From contig CAVUHK010000008.1 of the NCBI GenBank assembly GCA_963741315.1, positions 1,095,805-1,159,804 on the forward strand: a DNA stretch of 64,000 nucleotides, written 5' to 3'. The notes beneath the pieces are model-generated. The model had not been told where the DNA came from. It searched no databases and saw only the letters and a program-made list of their open reading frames with translations. A program made the position numbers and the translations under genes. This document shows positions 61,116 to 64,000 of the stretch, piece by piece; the first letter of the stretch is position 1; the number at the start of each line of letters is the position of its first letter. This stretch comes from PALSA-1003 sp963741315. GTDB taxonomy: Bacteria; Pseudomonadota; Gammaproteobacteria; Burkholderiales; Casimicrobiaceae.

Positions 61116-64000
61116 TTAGGGCGTATTTTTTCCAGCGCGATCGAAGGTGGCACGGCCATCGGAGAGGGTGAAGGCCATGCCGTTGAGTGTGCTGCCCTCG
61201 AGTCCGATGAGGGCGGCCGGAACGGCCAATCGCACCCACTGTCCGGTGGCGGGCAATGCGCCCATATAGCGTCGGCTGTTGCTGCCGTCGCTGCCCAAAC
61301 TGATAAGGTTGGCGCCCCAATAGGCGCGGTGCGCAAAAACGCCGTCGCTCCACTGCAGCATGACTTCGCTCGGCGGATTGGCTGGATCGAGGTAGACATA
61401 GGCGTACAGAGTGTCGCCGATGCCGACTGACAGGGTGGCTGTGGCGTCATAGAAGTAATGCTGGTGGACGCCGGAGAGCAGCGCCGACTGGTGCGCGAGC
61501 ACACCGGAGAACGGTGCGGGGCTGCTGCTCACCCAGGTCCAGCCCTCACCGGTGCCGGTTTGCGTCGCTCCTGCGGGGACGATGTCGTCGAACCAGACGA
61601 CGTCGCTGCCACCGCCGGCATTGATCGTTTGCGACAGTGCAGGGGTGTTGAACGAACTCTGGTTGGCGGCGTCGCCGGAGTAGGTGGCGACGATGCTGTG
61701 ACTGCCCGCGACAAGCGTACTGCTGCTGCACGCCGCGGTCTTGATGTTGCCCGAGCCGCCGCTGAAGGCGACGCTGCTGCACAACGGGCTGCCATCGGAG
61801 GTAAAGCTGACCGTGCCGGTCGGTGCCGCGCCGTTGACGGTCGCGGTGAAGGTGACGCTGACTCCAACGTTGGCGGGGTTGAGCGAACTGGCCAGCGTCG
61901 TCGTTGTTGGCGATGACGTGCCGGTACTCTTGCCGGCGCGATCGAAGGTGGCACGGCCGTCGTAGAGAGTGAAGGCCATGCCGTTGAGTGTGCTGCCCTC
62001 GAGTCCGACGAGGGCGGCCGGAACGGCCAGATCGCACCCACTGTCCGGTGGCGGGCAATGCGCCCATGTAGCGTCGGCTGTTGCTGCCGTCGCTGCCCCA
62101 GACGATAAGGTTGGCGCCCCAATAGGCGCGGTGTGCCCAGGTACCGTCGTTCCACTGCAGCATGACTTCGCTCGGCGGATTGGCCGGATCGAGGTAGACG
62201 TACGTGTATAGAGTGTCGCCGGTGCTGACGGAGAGGGTGGCGGTGGCGTCATAGAAGTAATGCTGGTGGATGTCGGGGAGCAGCGCCGACTGGTGCGCGA
62301 GCGCACCGGAGAAGGGTGCGGGGTTGCTGCTCACCCAGGTCCAGCCCTCAGCGGTGCCGGTTTGCGTCGCTCCTGCGGGGACGACGTCATCGAACCAGAT
62401 GACGTCGGTGCTGGCATTGACTCCTTGCGATAGTGCAGGGGTGTTGAACGAACTCTGGTTGGCGGCGTCGCCGGAGTAGGTGGCGACGATGCTGTGACTG
62501 CCCGCGACAAGCGTACTGCTGCTGCACGCCGCGGTCTTGGTGTTGGCCGAGCCCCCGCTGAAGGCGACGCTGCTGCACAACGGGCTGCCATCGGCAGGTA
62601 AAGCTGACCGTGCCGGTCGGCGCCGCGCCATTGACGGTCGCGGTGAAGGTGACGCTGACTCCAACGTTGGCGGGGTTGAGCGAACTGGCCAGCGTCGTCG
62701 TTGTTGGCGATGACGTGCCGGTACTCTTGCCGGCGCGATCGAAGGTGGCACGGCCGTCGTAGAGAGTGAAGGCCATGCCGTTGAGCGTGGTGGCTTCGAG
62801 TCCGACCAGTGCGGCCGGTACGGACAGACGCACCCACTGTCCGGTGGCAGGCAATGGACCCATGTAGCGTCGGCTGTCGGTGCCGTCGTCACCCCAGGGG
62901 ATGAGATTGGCGCCCCAATAAGCGCGGTGTTCCCAGGTACCGTTGTTCCACTGCAGCGTGACTTCGCTGGGCGGATTGACCGGATCGAGGTAGACGTACG
63001 TGTATAGAGTGTCGCCGGTGCTGACGGACAGGGTGGTCGTGGCGTCATAGAAGTAATGCTGGTGGACGCCGGAGAGCAGCGCCGACTGGTGCGCGAGCGC
63101 ACCGGAGAACGGTGCGGGGTTGCTGCTCACCCAGGTCCAGCCCTCAGCGGTGCCGGTTTGCGTCGCTCCTGCGGGGACGACGTCGTCGAACCAGACGACG
63201 TCGGTACCACCGCCGGCATTGACCGTTTGCGATAGTGCAGGGGCGTTGAACGAACCTGGTTGGCGGCGTCGCCGGAATAGGTGGCGACGATGCTGTGGTT
63301 GCCGACGGCGAGTGTGTTGCTGCTGCACGTTGCGGTCTTGGTGTTGCCCGAGCCGCCGCTGAAGGCGACGCTGCTGCACAACGGGCTGCCGTCGGCAGTG
63401 AAGCTGACCGTGCCGGTGGGCGCGCTGCCGTTCACCGTTGCCGTGAACGTCACGCTGACTCCAACGTTGGCGGGGTTGAGCGAACTGACCAGCGTCGTCG
63501 TCGTCGGCGATGACGTGCCGGTACTCTTGCCGGCGCGATCAAAGGTGGCACGGCCATCGGAGAGGGTGAAGGCCATGCCGTTGAGTGTGCTGCCCTCGAG
63601 TCCGATGAGGGCGGCGGGTACGGACAGACGCACCCACTGTCCGGTGGCAGGCAATGCGCCCATGTAGCGTCGGCTGTTGGTGGCGTCGTCACCCCAGGCG
63701 ATGAGATTGGCGCCCCAATAGGCGCGGTGTGCCCAGGTACCGTTGTTCCACTGCAGCATGACTTCGCTGGGTGGATTGACCGGATCGAGGTAGACGTACG
63801 TGTACAGAGTGTCGCCGGTGCTGACGGACAGCGTGGTCGTGGCGTTATAGAAGTGATGCTGATGGAGGCCGGAGAGCAACGCCGACTGGTGGGCGAGCGA
63901 ACCGGAGAAGGGTGCGGGGTTGCTGCTCACCCAGGTCCAGCCCTCACCGGTGCCGGTTTGCGTCGCTCCTGCGGGGACGACGTCGTCGAACCAGACGACG
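61116..64000 (-). CDS. repetitive exported Ig-like/jelly-roll protein, 5' end outside window, frameshifted
   Basis: Leftward gene running off the right edge, ending TAA at 61116. It is built of 267-residue units, each with a ~165-residue beta module (VVWFDDVVPAGATQTG, HQHYFYDATATLSVS, YVYLDPANPPSEVMLQWNDG, AHRAYWGANLI, SRRYMGALPATGQWVRL, LNGMAFTLYDGRATFDRAGK) and a ~95-residue bacterial Ig-like domain (TTTTLASSLNPANVGVSVTF, GTVSFTSDGSPLCSS, HSIVATYSGDAAN). Three full units plus a start are seen. Each unit carries one single-base indel (near 62030, 62595 and 63255), so no continuous frame exists as given; correcting each restores one. The final module lacks a following Ig domain. Cell-surface adhesin or RHS-like protein is the likely class. 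Confidence 0.8.
61591..63990. repeat. 801-bp tandem repeats
   Basis: The same landmark (start of AACCAG in the GTCGTCGAACCAGACGACG stretch) recurs at 61591, 62393, 63189 and 63989, spacings 802, 796 and 800. An ideal unit is 801 bp: 802 is +1, 796 is -6 (two glycine codons missing) +1, and 800 is -1. Unit-to-unit identity is above 90% by eye, implying recent duplication or gene conversion. Confidence 0.9.

Noticed and set aside
61591..63990. Mobile element or integron array
   Set aside because: The repeats are in-frame protein modules without inverted ends, transposase or attC-like sites.

Overview
The window is a GC-rich (roughly 65% by eye) chromosomal segment that looks betaproteobacterial, probably Burkholderiales-like. 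The signs are a DUF1631 protein, a tripartite-tricarboxylate (Bug/TctC) binding protein, many ABC uptake systems for small organic acids and amines, short REP-like GTCATTCCCGCG...GCGGGAAT hairpins that translate as VVPAKAGTQ, and a longer C/G-rich intergenic repeat of a kind I recall from this group. No rRNA, tRNA, IS element, prophage or CRISPR array was seen.

Layout. 1-1.3 kb: the start of a DUF1579-like gene (leftward, cut by the window edge) and a decayed higBA toxin-antitoxin pair. 1.3-7.9 kb: a rightward operon with a sulfonate/taurine-type ABC transporter followed by a HisD-like dehydrogenase, an SDR and a zinc alcohol dehydrogenase, the same enzyme trio as hpsN-hpsO-hpsP for dihydroxypropanesulfonate. 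7.9-25.6 kb: a methylated-amine island with a dimethylglycine-dehydrogenase-like flavoprotein in an amino-acid ABC operon that also carries a ProX/YbaK editing domain, heterotetrameric sarcosine oxidase soxBDAG, an MmgE/PrpD protein, an OpuB/OsmU-type betaine ABC transporter, and a betaine-homocysteine methyltransferase-like enzyme. Together these could take up glycine betaine and demethylate it to glycine. 25.8-32.0 kb: an outer-membrane barrel protein, a three-heme lipoprotein with a 19-residue polyglycine tract, a FecR-domain protein and a CHASE2 adenylate cyclase. 32.0-39.3 kb: a leftward operon with a ferric/organic-anion-type ABC transporter, a PdxA homologue, an MmgE/PrpD protein and a fluoroacetate-dehalogenase-like hydrolase. 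39.5-43.6 kb: a rightward catabolic operon (TctC, amidohydrolase, SDR, PaaK-like CoA ligase).

43.7-51.6 kb: a lipoprotein, a cyclase-STAND ATPase-TPR protein, a DUF4239-like membrane protein, a papain-like protease fused to a lipase-like hydrolase, and small exported proteins. 51.6-58.4 kb: a lipoprotein, a DUF3096 miniprotein, an mlaE-mlaF-mlaD phospholipid transport operon, a Tyr/Pro-rich exported protein, a TetR regulator, a SEL1-repeat protein, a NiCoT-like metal permease and a 34-codon ORF. 58.5-61.1 kb: DUF1631. 61.1-64.0 kb: the C-terminal part of a very repetitive exported protein built from 801-bp units, running off the right edge.

Two themes cut across the window. Many genes are tightly coupled by ATGA or GTGA overlaps. 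At least eight genes or repeat units carry single-base indels that split otherwise good reading frames; this could be assembly error or real decay, and affected entries say so.
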